Source: Acidobacteriota bacterium (GTDB taxonomy: Bacteria > Acidobacteriota > Terriglobia > Bryobacterales > Bryobacteraceae). From it: DNA of 47,594 nt. The notes below the pieces were generated by a model, which was not told the DNA's origin, ran no database searches, and was given only the letters and a program-made list of their open reading frames with translations. Shown piece by piece: positions 33,546 to 41,391 of the stretch (the stretch's first letter is position 1; the number at the start of each line of letters is the position of its first letter). The translations under genes were made by a program, and so were the position numbers. The stretch spans positions 1 to 47,594 of the forward strand of contig JAFLBB010000034.1 in NCBI GenBank assembly GCA_017304135.1. Direction: 5' to 3'.

Positions 33546-35390
33546 TTATTTCACTTTGATGCGCAGCGAATAGCCGCCGGTGATGAGCAGGTCAAACGGC
33601 ACCGAGGCCAGCTCGTGGGCGCTTTCCGGCGTGGCCATCAGGGGCCGTGTGGCGGCGCGTCCGTTGGCCATCACGTTGGCCACCGAAGCGGGCAGGCTGG
33701 GCATCGTCTTGTCTTCGTAATAGATGGTGGGCGTGCTTTGCACGAGCGACGCATAGAGCCGGTTGTTGGAGCGCTCTTTGTTGATCAGCGACACGGTCTG
33801 GCTCACATCCAGGAAGCGGCTGGTCATCAGCGCCACGTTCTGCATGCGGTTCAGCGTGTCGGCGTCGCTCAACAGAATGCGGTGATCGCCCTTGGGGAAA
33901 CCCTCGGGGATCTTCACGCGAATCTCGCGCTCGATGCGGCTGCCGCGAAACGGGCGCAGGAACACGCGCACGGGGACTTCGGCGCCAGCCTCGACTTCGG
34001 GCTCGGCCGTCCAGGCGGTTTCGATGGAAGCGGAGCGGCGTTGCGGCAGCAGGTCCACCACGGCGTCCACACTGCGCAGCTTGGGGCTATCGACGGAGTT
34101 CAAAAACAGCCGGTTGAACTTGTCGGCCCACCAACCGGCGAGGGCCATGGGCGGGGGGATGGGAATCTCGCTCGGGGCGGCCATGGTGGAAAGCGAGATC
34201 TTCGGTGAGCCTTCCAACTCCACGTTGCCCGACATGCGGTAGGTGACATCGTCGGCGAACTCGTTCAGCCCCTGAATGCCGTTGAACAGCGTCAGCATCA
34301 TCAGGAACGGCGTCCACTTCTGCTGCACGAAGACGTCGAACTTGAGTTCGCGTTCCTTAATCACCTTGTTGCCGTCGTCAAACGAGCGCACCTTCATGCG
34401 CACGGGGATCATCGGCGCCGCTTCGCCCAGCATGCCGCTGATGCCCGAGTGGCGGTCCTGCTTGAGTGTGCCGACGATTTCGGTGGCGTTGCCCATTTTG
34501 TTGGGTGCGAACGAGGAGGCCAGCGTCAGCACGACCTCGCTTCTGGCCATCGGCATGTCGATGGGGCCGAGGTTCAGGAAGGGGTGGCCAAAGGCGAGCA
34601 CGCGTTTGCCGTCGTTGTAGGTAACCGTGCCCATGGCCGAGATCGAGAGGTCGCCGGAAACGAGCACGCCGGAGATGGCTTCACCGGGCTGCAAGGCCGA
34701 TTTCCAGTTCGGCGCCAGCGCCGCGCCGCGCAGCGAGGAGCCCGCGCCGCCCTGGGCCACCTGCACACCCATCTGTTGGAAGAGCGGCGAAAACTCGCGG
34801 AGCGTCGTTTCGCTGAAGCCGCTCATGACCAGCGGCGTGTCGATCCACTGCAGCATGCCGGCGGCCGAGGCAAACTCGCCCGGCACAGCCACCTGCCGCC
34901 ACTCGGCGCGCTGGGTGGGGGCCTTGGCCGAGGGGGGCCTGGTGGCGTCAAAATCGTTGATCTCGATCATCTGTTCGATCGGGGTGATGCCGCAGATGGC
35001 GTCCGGCGAAAACACGGACATGCGCAGGCTCACCGCGCCGATGAGCTTGCCGTCCACATACACCGGCGAGCCGCTCATGCCGCCAGCGACGTTGGTGCGT
35101 TCGGCGCGCCCGCCCATTTTGCCGATGATGATGTCCTGGCGGGGGCCCCAGGCGTTCTTGAGGACGCCCAGAATCTCGATGGGCACGGCAATGGCCTGCG
35201 AGCCTTCGAATACGGTCCAGGCGGTGGCTTTCATGCCGGCTTTCACCTGCGCCGCCGGCATCACGGTGACGGGGCCAGCCTTGGGAGCGGTGGCGGCGGG
35301 CGGCTGCGCCATCGCCAACGACAGGCCCAGGATCGACATCGACGCGCAGAGGCGTCCCAGAGAAAGGGTAGGATACAGCACTGTACTCAT
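33546..35390 (-). CDS. S55 (SpoIVB-like) peptidase domain protein, motif order permuted
   Basis: A 614 aa exported protein with signal ILGLSLAMAQPPA. The likely protease region starts near residue 44: VKAGMKATAWTVFEG, IEILGVLKNAWGPRQDII and GGMSGSPVYVDGKLIGAV with the probable nucleophile Ser106. Much later come MGTVTYNDGKRVLAFGHP (His269) and IVGTLKQDRHSGI (about 305-316). In SpoIVB the GTLTF..LGH and GTLKQD motifs come before GMSGSP, so the order here is circularly permuted. The rest is beta rich and ends in hydrophobic strands. In sporulators SpoIVB is a signalling protease; here the role is unknown. An internal ATG at codon 18 is an alternative start. Confidence 0.8.
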   Translation of the reverse strand: MSTVLYPTLSLGRLCASMSILGLSLAMAQPPAATAPKAGPVTVMPAAQVKAGMKATAWTVFEGSQAIAVPIEILGVLKNAWGPRQDIIIGKMGGRAERTNVAGGMSGSPVYVDGKLIGAVSLRMSVFSPDAICGITPIEQMIEINDFDATRPPSAKAPTQRAEWRQVAVPGEFASAAGMLQWIDTPLVMSGFSETTLREFSPLFQQMGVQVAQGGAGSSLRGAALAPNWKSALQPGEAISGVLVSGDLSISAMGTVTYNDGKRVLAFGHPFLNLGPIDMPMARSEVVLTLASSFAPNKMGNATEIVGTLKQDRHSGISGMLGEAAPMIPVRMKVRSFDDGNKVIKERELKFDVFVQQKWTPFLMMLTLFNGIQGLNEFADDVTYRMSGNVELEGSPKISLSTMAAPSEIPIPPPMALAGWWADKFNRLFLNSVDSPKLRSVDAVVDLLPQRRSASIETAWTAEPEVEAGAEVPVRVFLRPFRGSRIEREIRVKIPEGFPKGDHRILLSDADTLNRMQNVALMTSRFLDVSQTVSLINKERSNNRLYASLVQSTPTIYYEDKTMPSLPASVANVMANGRAATRPLMATPESAHELASVPFDLLITGGYSLRIKVK

Positions 35391-35431
35391 TATGGTGCAG
35401 CGGGCCGCGGTTCCGTTGCGGGAAAGCGCAC

Positions 35432-35830
35432 CTAGACGTTGGCGAGGATTTTGACGGCGCGGCAGCGGATGAGTTGCTCGTCGGCGGTGGCGAGGGTGAG
35501 GCCCTGGACGATGGCGGTGGCGGCCAGGAACAGGTCGCCCGGATCGGGTTGCGGCAGGACGAGCGTGGCCGCTTCGGCGGCGACGGCGAAGGTGAAGGGC
35601 GCCTCACGGATCGGGGAGTTCGTCATGGCTGCTTCAAGCCACTGATGGAACGGCCGGTCAATCCCGACCGCCCTGCCCTTGACTGCCAGGCATTGCGTCT
35701 CCCAGATCGATATGGGCGAGAGGTACAGCTCATGTTGACCGCTCTCGATCATGCGCCGGAGCTTCATCCCGAGCTTGCGCGGCTCTCCCAGCGACCAGAG
35801 CCAGATATGTGTATCGAGAAGGAGCTTCAC
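35432..35830 (-). CDS. vapC: PIN-domain toxin, VapC-type
   Basis: A 132 aa PIN ribonuclease. The metal-binding acidic residues are in LLLDTHIWLW (Asp6), ISIWETQCL (Glu), DPGDLFLAATA (Asp) and TADEQLI (Asp). VapC toxins cut tRNA or rRNA when the antitoxin is lost. The start is GTG at 35830, two bases after the antitoxin stop, which fits translational coupling. A longer frame reaching 36088 is only read-through of the antitoxin region. It ends 41 bases before the S55 peptidase gene. Confidence 0.85.
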   Translation of the reverse strand: MKLLLDTHIWLWSLGEPRKLGMKLRRMIESGQHELYLSPISIWETQCLAVKGRAVGIDRPFHQWLEAAMTNSPIREAPFTFAVAAEAATLVLPQPDPGDLFLAATAIVQGLTLATADEQLIRCRAVKILANV

Positions 35831-35832
35831 GG

Positions 35833-36066
35833 TTAGTCGGGATCCCAACCGTCGAATGCGCCAACCGGCCCGACGATATCGCCCTTGAACTCGATCGTGC
35901 CCGCCATGCTCCCCAGCCACTGCTTTTTTGACTTCTCCTTCGGTGGCAAGATTTCCGCCACCGGTTTGCCGAACCGCGTCACGAGCAGCGGCTTCCCCGT
36001 CCGGCGCACGGTTTCGAGCTCGGCCAGACACGTCGCCTTGAACTTGGAAATGGCAATCTCCCGCAT
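35833..36066 (-). CDS. Phd/YefM-type antitoxin of the VapC toxin
   Basis: A 77 aa antitoxin. The N-terminal DNA-binding part (MREIAISKFKATCLAELETVRRTG, given as MREIAISKFKATCL and ELETVRRTG) and the strand KPLLVTRFGKPVAEILPP follow the Phd/YefM pattern. The C-terminal tail (GTIEFKGDIVGPVGAFDGWDPD, in two parts GTIEFKGDI and GAFDGWD) would wrap the toxin. It is paired with the PIN toxin two bases downstream. The operator-like palindrome just upstream suggests autoregulation. Confidence 0.85.
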   Translation of the reverse strand: MREIAISKFKATCLAELETVRRTGKPLLVTRFGKPVAEILPPKEKSKKQWLGSMAGTIEFKGDIVGPVGAFDGWDPD

Positions 36067-36074
36067 ACCCCAAG

Positions 36075-36101
36075 TTGACCATAGTCATTGACCATGGTCA
36101 A
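36075..36101 (-). promoter_or_regulatory. Palindromic operator upstream of the antitoxin gene
   Basis: A perfect 14 bp palindrome, TTGACCATGGTCAA (36088-36101), and a further half site, TTGACCAT (36075-36082), lie 9 to 35 bases upstream of the antitoxin ATG. One full and one half site is a common arrangement for autoregulating antitoxins of the Phd/YefM type. The palindrome also contains a TTGACC that could act as a -35 hexamer. Confidence 0.65.
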
Positions 36102-36124
36102 ACCAGCGCTCCTGTGCGGCTCGC

Positions 36125-36676
36125 CTAGATCATCTCGTTGAGCAGTTCCGGCCTCGGGTGCGGGATGACGACCTTGTTCACGAGCATTCCACGCTGCCCC
36201 ACCACGGCCGCCGCGGCGTCGACGGCCGACTGGACCGCGGCCACATCGCCGGTCATGGTGGCAAAGGCCTTGCCCCCCAGCGCCATCGCCAGCCGGATTT
36301 CGATCAACTCCACGTTGGCCGTCTTCACGGCCGCATCGGCGCCTTCAATCAATGACGCCACGGAGAAGCTCTCGACAATTCCCAGCGCCTCGAGCGTCTC
36401 CACTTTGCTGGCCCCGCTGATGGCGGGGAACACGGACTCATGCAGGTTGGGAATGACGAAGGAGTCGATCACCGAGAAGTGTCCCGAACCGATGCCGGCC
36501 GACACGCTCGCCTGCACGGCCGCCACGTCGCCGCGCACCATCACCATGTACTTCCCCGAACAGATGGAACGCGACAAAACGAGGTCCACATCGGCCGTCT
36601 TCAACATCGTGTCGCAGACCTGAAAGCCGGCCGCGATGCTCGTCAACTCAATCAGCCCAAGCGAATCTTTTCCCAT
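36125..36676 (-). CDS. pduT: Microcompartment shell protein with two BMC domains (PduT-like)
   Basis: A 183 aa tandem-BMC (BMC-T) protein that would form trimers in the shell of a bacterial microcompartment. Two copies of the BMC fold are visible: LGLIELTSIAAGFQVCDTML with MVRGDVAAVQASVSAG, then LGIVESFSVASLIEGADAAV with MTGDVAAVQSAVDAA. Cys39 in SRSICSGKY aligns with the Cys of PduT (TICPGKF) that binds a [4Fe-4S] cluster at the pore. The C-terminus VVIPHPRPELL also matches. It follows pduS by three bases. No other shell gene is in the window. Confidence 0.9.
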   Translation of the reverse strand: MGKDSLGLIELTSIAAGFQVCDTMLKTADVDLVLSRSICSGKYMVMVRGDVAAVQASVSAGIGSGHFSVIDSFVIPNLHESVFPAISGASKVETLEALGIVESFSVASLIEGADAAVKTANVELIEIRLAMALGGKAFATMTGDVAAVQSAVDAAAAVVGQRGMLVNKVVIPHPRPELLNEMI

Positions 36677-36679
36677 GTT

Positions 36680-37996
36680 CTATGCCGTCACTTCCACGGA
36701 ATCGGCCGCTACGCGCGTCACCGTGCCATCGATGCTCGCGTGCACGTCCACACCCAGTTTGTCCTTCGGCACGCGCCCCACCGCTTGTCCCCTGGCCACC
36801 CGTTCACCCTCGCGCACGCAGGCCTCGGCGGGTACGCCCGCATGCTGTTTGAGCTTGATCCGCACCGACTTTGGACTGATCCCGGGCTGCTCATACGGCG
36901 CCTCGCGCTCATACTCCTCAATTTGCAGCCGCTTCCTCAACTGCGAGAGAGGAATGCGGCGGTACTCCTTCATGGGATGCACCTGCACGGGCTTCTGCTG
37001 GATGAACTTGAGCCCGGCGGCCTTACGGTCAGCCTTGCCGGCGTCGCAGGCTTCTTTCGGATAAAGGTCCTCGGGGCAGGCATAGAGCGTGCAGATGCCG
37101 CAGGCGCAGCAGAGCTCAGCCCACTGGTTCCAGATGTCGCCGCCGGTCAGGGTGAACCCGAGCGAGCGCATTACCTTGTGCGGCTGCACCTCGTAACCCA
37201 GCAGATACCGCGGGCAGAACTCGGTGCAATAGGAGCACTGGTCGCATGCCGATTTGCCGATGCGGGCCATTTCGGGCACGGAGCGGTCGCGCCGCGTCAC
37301 CAGGTAGTGGTCGCCGGGCAGCACGATGAGCCCGCCGGTGGTTTTAGTCACCACGTCGTCGAAGTCGCGCGTCATGGTGCCCATCATGATGCCGCTGAGG
37401 AAGAGGATCGGATTGGGCACGGTGGCTCCGCCGGCCAGTTCCACCAGTTCGCGGAACGTCATGCCGAGCGGCGCCCAGAACGACTTCGCTTCGCGCACGG
37501 CGCCGCACACGGAGAGGAATTTCTGGGTGACAGGCTGGCCCGCGTCGGCGCGCGCGACGTTGTAGAGCGTCTCGACGTTGTTCACCACGCAGCCGACGTT
37601 CAACGGAATGCCCGCCGGGGGGATGAGGCGGCCGGTGGCCGTATAGACGAGTTCGTATTCATCGCCGGAGGGATAGAAATCGCCGAGTTGCACGAACTCG
37701 ATCAGGCCCTTGTTGACGTGCCGCTCGAGCGCATGCAGCGATTCGGCATTCTTGGTCTTAATGCCGAACTTGCCCGTGCGCGCTCCAGTCGCCCCGATCA
37801 TCAGCTCCATGCCCGCGAGAATGCCTTCGGGGAAGTGCTTCATGATCTCGGCGTCTTTGTGAATCAGGGGCTCGCATTCGGCCCCGTTGGCGATGACGAA
37901 CTCAGCGCTCGACTGCGCCTTCACATAGGTGGGGAAGCCGGCGCCGCCGGCGCCCACCACGCCGCATTCCTTTAATTTCCGGTCGAGACTCACCAC
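36680..37996 (-). CDS. pduS: PduS-like flavin/Fe-S cobalamin reductase
   Basis: A 438 aa protein of the RnfC-like PduS family, which oxidises NADH and passes electrons to cob(III/II)alamin inside a microcompartment. GVVGAGGAGFPTYVK binds the nucleotide; NGAECEPLIHKD and VNNVETLYNVARA are RnfC-like patterns. Two cluster motifs are present: CDQCSYCTEFCPR near residue 250 and CCACGICTLYACP near 300. A lipoyl-like or SLBB beta domain ends the protein (VREGERVARGQAVG). The start is the GTG at 37996, followed by another GTG. No good ribosome-binding site is seen, so translation may depend on the upstream gene 33 bases away. Confidence 0.9.
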   Translation of the reverse strand: MVSLDRKLKECGVVGAGGAGFPTYVKAQSSAEFVIANGAECEPLIHKDAEIMKHFPEGILAGMELMIGATGARTGKFGIKTKNAESLHALERHVNKGLIEFVQLGDFYPSGDEYELVYTATGRLIPPAGIPLNVGCVVNNVETLYNVARADAGQPVTQKFLSVCGAVREAKSFWAPLGMTFRELVELAGGATVPNPILFLSGIMMGTMTRDFDDVVTKTTGGLIVLPGDHYLVTRRDRSVPEMARIGKSACDQCSYCTEFCPRYLLGYEVQPHKVMRSLGFTLTGGDIWNQWAELCCACGICTLYACPEDLYPKEACDAGKADRKAAGLKFIQQKPVQVHPMKEYRRIPLSQLRKRLQIEEYEREAPYEQPGISPKSVRIKLKQHAGVPAEACVREGERVARGQAVGRVPKDKLGVDVHASIDGTVTRVAADSVEVTA

Positions 37997-38029
37997 TGAG
38001 GAGGATATCGCACGGCCGCCGCCGAGCGC

Positions 38030-38380
38030 CTAAGCGAAGTCCTTGTAGGGCGCCGCGCCGCCACTCTCTTCAGGCTCGTCGTGCCGGCACCAACGGCCGC
38101 GGAACCCGGCATGGAAGCGCTCGCGCTCCTCCGGGCTCATGGCGCGCCAGGGCCTGCCACCGCAGTGGTGGTGCGGCCCGCCGAAGCCGCGCAGTCCGCC
38201 AAAGAGGATCCAGCTCAGCCCCATCAAGCCGAGCGCCTGCCAGAAGGTGATCAACGGCAGCCCGAACAGCGCCGGCATGAGCCAGTTCCACAGATACAGC
38301 ACAGCGCTGCCGAAGCCGGCCACCGCAATGGCCACCATCACGAGAATTTTCACCACCAACATGGGACCACGCCGATTCAT
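38030..38380 (-). CDS. Small membrane protein with His/Cys-rich tail, next to the sigma factor
   Basis: A 116 aa protein with two hydrophobic helices (MLVVKILVMVAIAVAGFGSAV and LITFWQALGLMGLSWILFGGL, each shown only in part) and a soluble tail rich in His, Cys and charged residues (GGPHHHCGGRP, MSPEERERFHAGFRGRWC). The HHH and two Cys could bind metal. The ATG at 38380 overlaps the sigma-factor stop (ATGA), so it is translationally coupled. Its place suggests a regulator or sensor for the ECF factor, but it lacks the zinc anti-sigma motif HxxxCxxC. Longer frame to 38476 lies inside the sigma gene. Confidence 0.65.
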   Translation of the reverse strand: MNRRGPMLVVKILVMVAIAVAGFGSAVLYLWNWLMPALFGLPLITFWQALGLMGLSWILFGGLRGFGGPHHHCGGRPWRAMSPEERERFHAGFRGRWCRHDEPEESGGAAPYKDFA

Positions 38381-38922
38381 CTGATTCCACCTCGCTTGAA
38401 TTCCCGCAACCGCTCGCGCAATTGCTTCACCGCGTAGTGCTTCCGAGCAAGCAGCGTGTTCTGATTCACACCCCACTCGTCGGCCATTTCGCGGAAACTC
38501 CGCCCTTCCATCTCATGAGCCAGAAACACTGCCCGCTGTTCGGCCGGCAGTTCATCGAGGGCCTTTTCCAGGGCGTTCTCAAACTGCCTGAGGGCATAGG
38601 CACGTTCCGGCCCGGCCTCAGCCGAGGGCACCAGTTCATCGAGCAGAAACGCCTCCGGCCGCGCTTTGCGAAAGCGGTCGATGATGCGATTGCGCGCCAC
38701 GCGGAACAGCCAGGCTCCGGCCTGCTCCACCGGCTTCATCAGCCGGTAGGCCACCGTGAATTCGTAGAAGACCTCTTGCAGGATGTCTTCGGCCTCGCCG
38801 GGATCGGCCACACGGCGCCGGATGAACCGCCGCAGGCGCGGCTGTTCGCGCTCGACGGTAGCGGCAATGTGCGAGTCCTGCGCCTGACGCACGGGATCGA
38901 TGAGCAGCGCCTCCTTCATCAC
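38377..38922 (-). CDS. ECF-type RNA polymerase sigma factor
   Basis: A 181 aa group IV sigma factor. Region 2 contains EAEDILQEVFYEFTVAY and WLFRVARNRIIDRFRK (-10 recognition). Region 4 contains LDELPAEQRAVFLAHEMEGRSFREMADEWG and VNQNTLLARKHYAVKQLRERL, the helix-turn-helix that reads the -35 (each shown in short pieces). ECF factors turn on small regulons in response to envelope signals. No classical anti-sigma gene is adjacent; the only coupled gene is the small membrane protein. It lies 47 bases after pyrE on the same strand. Confidence 0.9.
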   Translation of the reverse strand: MMKEALLIDPVRQAQDSHIAATVEREQPRLRRFIRRRVADPGEAEDILQEVFYEFTVAYRLMKPVEQAGAWLFRVARNRIIDRFRKARPEAFLLDELVPSAEAGPERAYALRQFENALEKALDELPAEQRAVFLAHEMEGRSFREMADEWGVNQNTLLARKHYAVKQLRERLREFKRGGIR

Positions 38923-38969
38923 TGGAGAAGACGAAGCGCCCGCCGCGTTATTGCAGGAAAATCACCTGG

Positions 38970-39527
38970 CTAGAGTTCGGCGATCGTGAACACGCGGTCA
39001 AACGGGCAGCCCAGGCCGCCCTCGATGGCCGCGCGCGCGCCCTCTTCGCGGTCCACCAGGCAGATGGCCCCCAGCACGTTCAGCCCGGCCTCGCGAGCCG
39101 CGCCGATAGCCTTGATGGTGGAATCGCCGGTGGTGCAGACGTCGTCGACAATCACGACATCGAGCGGCGGATCCTCCGACAGTCCTTCGATCTGCTTCTT
39201 TGTGCCGTGCCCCTTGGCCTCTTTGCGCACGAGAAAGGCATTCACCGGCGCACCGGCGTCCACACTTTCACGCGCAACCGCGATGACGATCGGATCAGCG
39301 CCGAGCGTCATGCCGCCGACGGCGCTGGGCTTCCACCCGCGACGCGCGATGACGTCGAGGAAGAGCCGCCCGATGGGGCCGAGGGCCTCGGCCCGGCAGG
39401 TGGTGACGCGGGCGTCACAATAGACGTTGGAAATGCGGCCCGAGGCCAGTTTCCACTCGCCCCCCCGCCGCACCGAATAGGTGCGCAATATCTCCGCCAG
39501 CTGGTGCCTGTCCTGTTCGAGTCCCAT
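38970..39527 (-). CDS. pyrE: Orotate phosphoribosyltransferase
   Basis: A 185 aa PyrE that joins orotate to PRPP to form OMP in de novo pyrimidine synthesis. VVIVDDVCTTGDSTI is the PRPP-binding signature. YSVRRGGEWKLASGRISNVYCDAR (in pieces: YSVRRGGEWKLASG, SNVYCD) is the N-terminal PyrE hood. LVRKEAKGHGTKKQIEG carries the catalytic flexible loop with its conserved Lys and His. Length is somewhat short but complete. It is divergent from the phosphoesterase gene, separated by 66 bases. Confidence 0.92.
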   Translation of the reverse strand: MGLEQDRHQLAEILRTYSVRRGGEWKLASGRISNVYCDARVTTCRAEALGPIGRLFLDVIARRGWKPSAVGGMTLGADPIVIAVARESVDAGAPVNAFLVRKEAKGHGTKKQIEGLSEDPPLDVVIVDDVCTTGDSTIKAIGAAREAGLNVLGAICLVDREEGARAAIEGGLGCPFDRVFTIAEL

Positions 39528-39593
39528 CAGATCTCATCCTACCGTGCCCGCATTGTCCGTCCCTAAGTGCTACGATCACGAAATCCAACCGCG

Positions 39594-40187
39594 ATGAAAT
39601 TCCTGTTCTTCTCCGACATCCACAGCGACTTGAAGGCCCTGGAACGCCTCGTCGCCGTGGAAGCCGACTACTATTTCGCCGTCGGCGACCTTGTCAGTTG
39701 GTCGCGCGGACTCGATGCGGTGGGCGAAATCCTCAAGCGGCGCGCCGGGCGCACCTTCGTCCTGCCCGGCAATCACGAATCGGCGGCCGACATCGCCGCC
39801 TTCTGCGATCAGTTCGGCTTCCTCAACTTCCACGCCAAACACATCATCATCGGGGGGGCTTGCATCGCCGGACTGGGCTACTCCTCGCCCACGCCGTTCA
39901 ACACGCCCGGCGAGTATACCGAGGACCAGATGGCGGCCCAGCTTGGCAAATTCGCCCCCCTTTCGCCCAGCGTTCTTGCTTGCCACGCGCCGCCCAAAAA
40001 CACCACGCTTGACCGTGCCGGTGAGGGCCAGCATTTCGGCTCCACCTCGGTGCGCAACTTCATTGAGCTTTACCAGCCGCGGTACTTCTTCTGCGGCCAC
40101 ATTCACGAAGCCGAGGGCGTCCAGGAGACGATCGGCAAAACCCTCTGCGTCAACGTCGGCAAACGAGGCTACCTTCTCGAACTGTGA
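39594..40187 (+). CDS. Calcineurin-like metallophosphoesterase
   Basis: A 197 aa metallophosphoesterase. All metal-binding motifs are visible: SDIHSD (DxH), AVGDLVSW (GD), LPGNHES (GNH), ACHAPPKN and FCGHIHEAEG (GHxH). Substrate unknown; small members hydrolyse cyclic nucleotides or phosphodiesters. The ATG at 39594 begins MKFLFFSDIH, so the motif sits at the expected distance from the N-terminus. It ends seven bases before the DUF3500 gene, and they may be cotranscribed. Confidence 0.85.
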   Translation: MKFLFFSDIHSDLKALERLVAVEADYYFAVGDLVSWSRGLDAVGEILKRRAGRTFVLPGNHESAADIAAFCDQFGFLNFHAKHIIIGGACIAGLGYSSPTPFNTPGEYTEDQMAAQLGKFAPLSPSVLACHAPPKNTTLDRAGEGQHFGSTSVRNFIELYQPRYFFCGHIHEAEGVQETIGKTLCVNVGKRGYLLEL

Positions 40188-40194
40188 GGCACCC

Positions 40195-41391
40195 ATGAAA
40201 CTGCGCGTCGCCAGCCTGACCGCATTCGCCGCCCTTCTCGCCACCGCCTATCAACAAAGCGGCGGCAACCTGATGGAACGCTTCCGCACCATGTCGCGGC
40301 AGAACGAAGAGCGCGGCCTGGCCGAGCCTTTCCGCGGAATCACCGCCAAGGGTACGGTCGAGCCGGGGCTGTTCACCGTCAAGTCAACAGGCGTCACCAC
40401 GGAACCCGTGCGCAAGGCGGCCGAGGCGTTTCTGGCCGCGCTCAACGAGGACCAGCGCGGCCGCACCACCTACAAGGTGGACGACTCCGAGTGGCGCAAG
40501 TGGATGAACCAGCACTTCTACGTCCGGCAGGGCGTCAGCTTCCTGGAGATGAGCGAGGCGCAGCGCGAATCGGCGATCGGCCTGCTGCGAGCCTCCCTCA
40601 GCGCCAAGGGGTTGAAGCTGACGCGCGACATCATGCGCCTCAACCACACGTTGGGCGAGCTGAACAACAACGACATGGAGCAGTACGGCGAGTGGCGGTA
40701 TCACATCACGGTGATGGGAAAACCGTCGGCGACGGAGCCCTGGGGCTGGCAGCTGGACGGCCACCACGCCATCGTGAACTACTTCGTGCTCGGCACGCAG
40801 GTGGTGATGTCGCCGGTCTTCGTCGGGTCCGAGCCGGTGATCGCCGAGTCGGGTAAGTTCAAGGGCACGGTCATTCTCCAGCAGGAGCAGAACGACGGCC
40901 TCACGTTTCTCCGCGCGCTCAGTGAAGAGCAGCGGCGCAAGGCCGTGCTCGAAGTCGCCAAGCCCGGCAACAATAATGTCGGCGAAGCGTTCAAGGACAA
41001 CATCGTGCTCGACTATGCCGGCCTGGCGGGCAAGGACATGACGGCGGCCCAGAAGAAGCAGTTACTCGCCCTGGCCGCGCTCTACATCTCGAACATGGAT
41101 GACGGGCACGCGCACGTGAAGATGGAGGAGGTCCGCCGCCAAATCGACCGTACGCACTTTGCCTGGATCGGCGGCAGCGACGACTCGAGCGTGTATTACT
41201 ACCGCATCCACAGCCCGGTGGTCCTGATCGAGTTTGACCACCAGCGTCCGGCCAACCTGCGCCACCTGGCAAAGGACCCCAGCGCTCCGAATCGCCAGCA
41301 CATTCACTGCGTCGTTCGCACGCCCAACGGCAACGACTACGGCAAGGACCTGCTGCGCCAGCACTACCTGGCGCATCCGCACACAGACTAG
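40195..41391 (+). CDS. DUF3500 secreted protein
   Basis: A 398 aa protein with a signal peptide (MKLRVASLTAFAALLATAYQ). The DUF3500 domain occupies almost the whole length: FLAALNEDQRGRTTY, EWRKWMNQ, EYGEWRYHITVMG-like QYGEWRYHITVMGKPS, WGWQLDGHHAIVNYFVLG, FVGSEPV, and near the end HSPVVLIEFDHQRP and HIHCVVRTPNGNDYG. Conserved His and Asp residues (DGHH, FDHQ, HIH) suggest a metal site. The biochemical function is not established. It overlaps the convergent membrane-protein gene by four bases. Confidence 0.85.
   Translation: MKLRVASLTAFAALLATAYQQSGGNLMERFRTMSRQNEERGLAEPFRGITAKGTVEPGLFTVKSTGVTTEPVRKAAEAFLAALNEDQRGRTTYKVDDSEWRKWMNQHFYVRQGVSFLEMSEAQRESAIGLLRASLSAKGLKLTRDIMRLNHTLGELNNNDMEQYGEWRYHITVMGKPSATEPWGWQLDGHHAIVNYFVLGTQVVMSPVFVGSEPVIAESGKFKGTVILQQEQNDGLTFLRALSEEQRRKAVLEVAKPGNNNVGEAFKDNIVLDYAGLAGKDMTAAQKKQLLALAALYISNMDDGHAHVKMEEVRRQIDRTHFAWIGGSDDSSVYYYRIHSPVVLIEFDHQRPANLRHLAKDPSAPNRQHIHCVVRTPNGNDYGKDLLRQHYLAHPHTD

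Noticed and set aside
35833..36088. Upstream extension of the VapC frame to 36088
   Set aside because: It reads the antitoxin gene in another frame; PIN similarity starts at the GTG at 35830.
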